A DNA stretch of 64,000 nt. Origin: Oscillospiraceae bacterium (lineage in GTDB: Bacteria; Bacillota; Clostridia; Oscillospirales; UBA929). Where the stretch lies: the NCBI GenBank assembly GCA_031265355.1, contig JAISCT010000047.1:124001-188000 (forward strand), given 5' to 3'. Positions 63,922 through 64,000 of the stretch are shown piece by piece (position 1 is the first letter of the stretch; each line of letters begins with the position of its first letter). Made by a program: the position numbers and the translations under genes. Under the pieces are notes generated by a model. That model was given only the letters and a program-made list of their open reading frames with translations. It did not search any database and was not told where the DNA came from.

Positions 63922-64000
63922 CTTGTTACCTCCTTTGGCGCGAGAGGTATACAGGCGGCCGGTTTTTCGGCGGACGCGCCGCCGGAACCTCTTCCCCCTG
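63922..64000. other. Right edge upstream of rpsH
   Basis: 79 nt without the end of rpsN, which usually precedes rpsH closely. Contains the rpsH SD and a GC-rich CGGCGG/CCGCCG hairpin. Nothing else is seen before the window ends. Confidence 0.4.

Noticed and set aside
1-64000. CRISPR array or cas genes
   Set aside because: No regularly spaced short repeats and no Cas-like protein were seen; the only tandem repeat is the two-unit one at 57662-57805.

Overview
The window looks like a chromosomal piece of a GC-rich, low-motility-evidence Gram-positive anaerobe of the class Clostridia, probably near Oscillospiraceae/Ruminococcaceae. The evidence is the S8-L6-L18-S5-L30-L15-SecY-Adk-Map-KOW-IF1-L36-S13-S11-S4-RpoA-L17 gene order, the single-chain PurL, the HrcA-type CIRCE box, the GAAC-N4-GTTC LexA box, and Gram-positive-style promoters and SD sites. 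The genus cannot be named from sequence alone.

Region by region. 1-9.8 kb: a secreted LamG/metallophosphoesterase gene that runs off the left edge, a HepT/MntA toxin-antitoxin pair between short direct repeats, and a secreted 2164-residue GH2 beta-galactosidase. 10-20.4 kb: tRNA-Arg and housekeeping genes (phosphoesterase, NYN/LOTUS protein, pyrG, an HPr-like protein without the catalytic His, mtaB, purL, a 2,4-diaminopentanoate-dehydrogenase-like enzyme). 20.4-27.4 kb: an HD-GYP response regulator divergent from two tandem MalT/LuxR-type ATPase regulators. This cassette lies between two near-identical terminators, and the left terminator is joined to a decayed copy of htpG. 27.4-36.8 kb: htpG with a CIRCE operator, a DUF1015 gene, pyrC, an IS66 remnant, an unknown AT-rich gene, and uvrA behind a LexA-controlled promoter with a terminator inside its leader.

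36.8-51.5 kb is one long leftward gene run. It starts with a TerB-N/TerB-C protein, then a BrxD-like P-loop ATPase, an Lhr-type DEVH helicase and a 1936-residue DUF4011/SF1-helicase/Vsr-like-nuclease/DUF3320 protein. These are followed without a real gap by a PstS-like lipoprotein, a HipA-like kinase and dUTPase. The first four genes look like a DNA-processing, probably anti-phage, system, and this is the most interesting part of the window. 51.6-54.3 kb is a graveyard of small toxin-antitoxin and phage genes (DUF3791, truncated DUF3990, cut-down Phd antitoxin, truncated BRO antirepressor) plus a nitroreductase, and it ends at a tRNA-Leu gene.

54.7-64 kb is the distal part of the S10/spc/alpha ribosomal-protein operon, read leftwards. 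A 72-bp tandem repeat with strong hairpins sits between rpmJ and rpsM. Calls rest on reading translations and motifs by eye; no database search was run.
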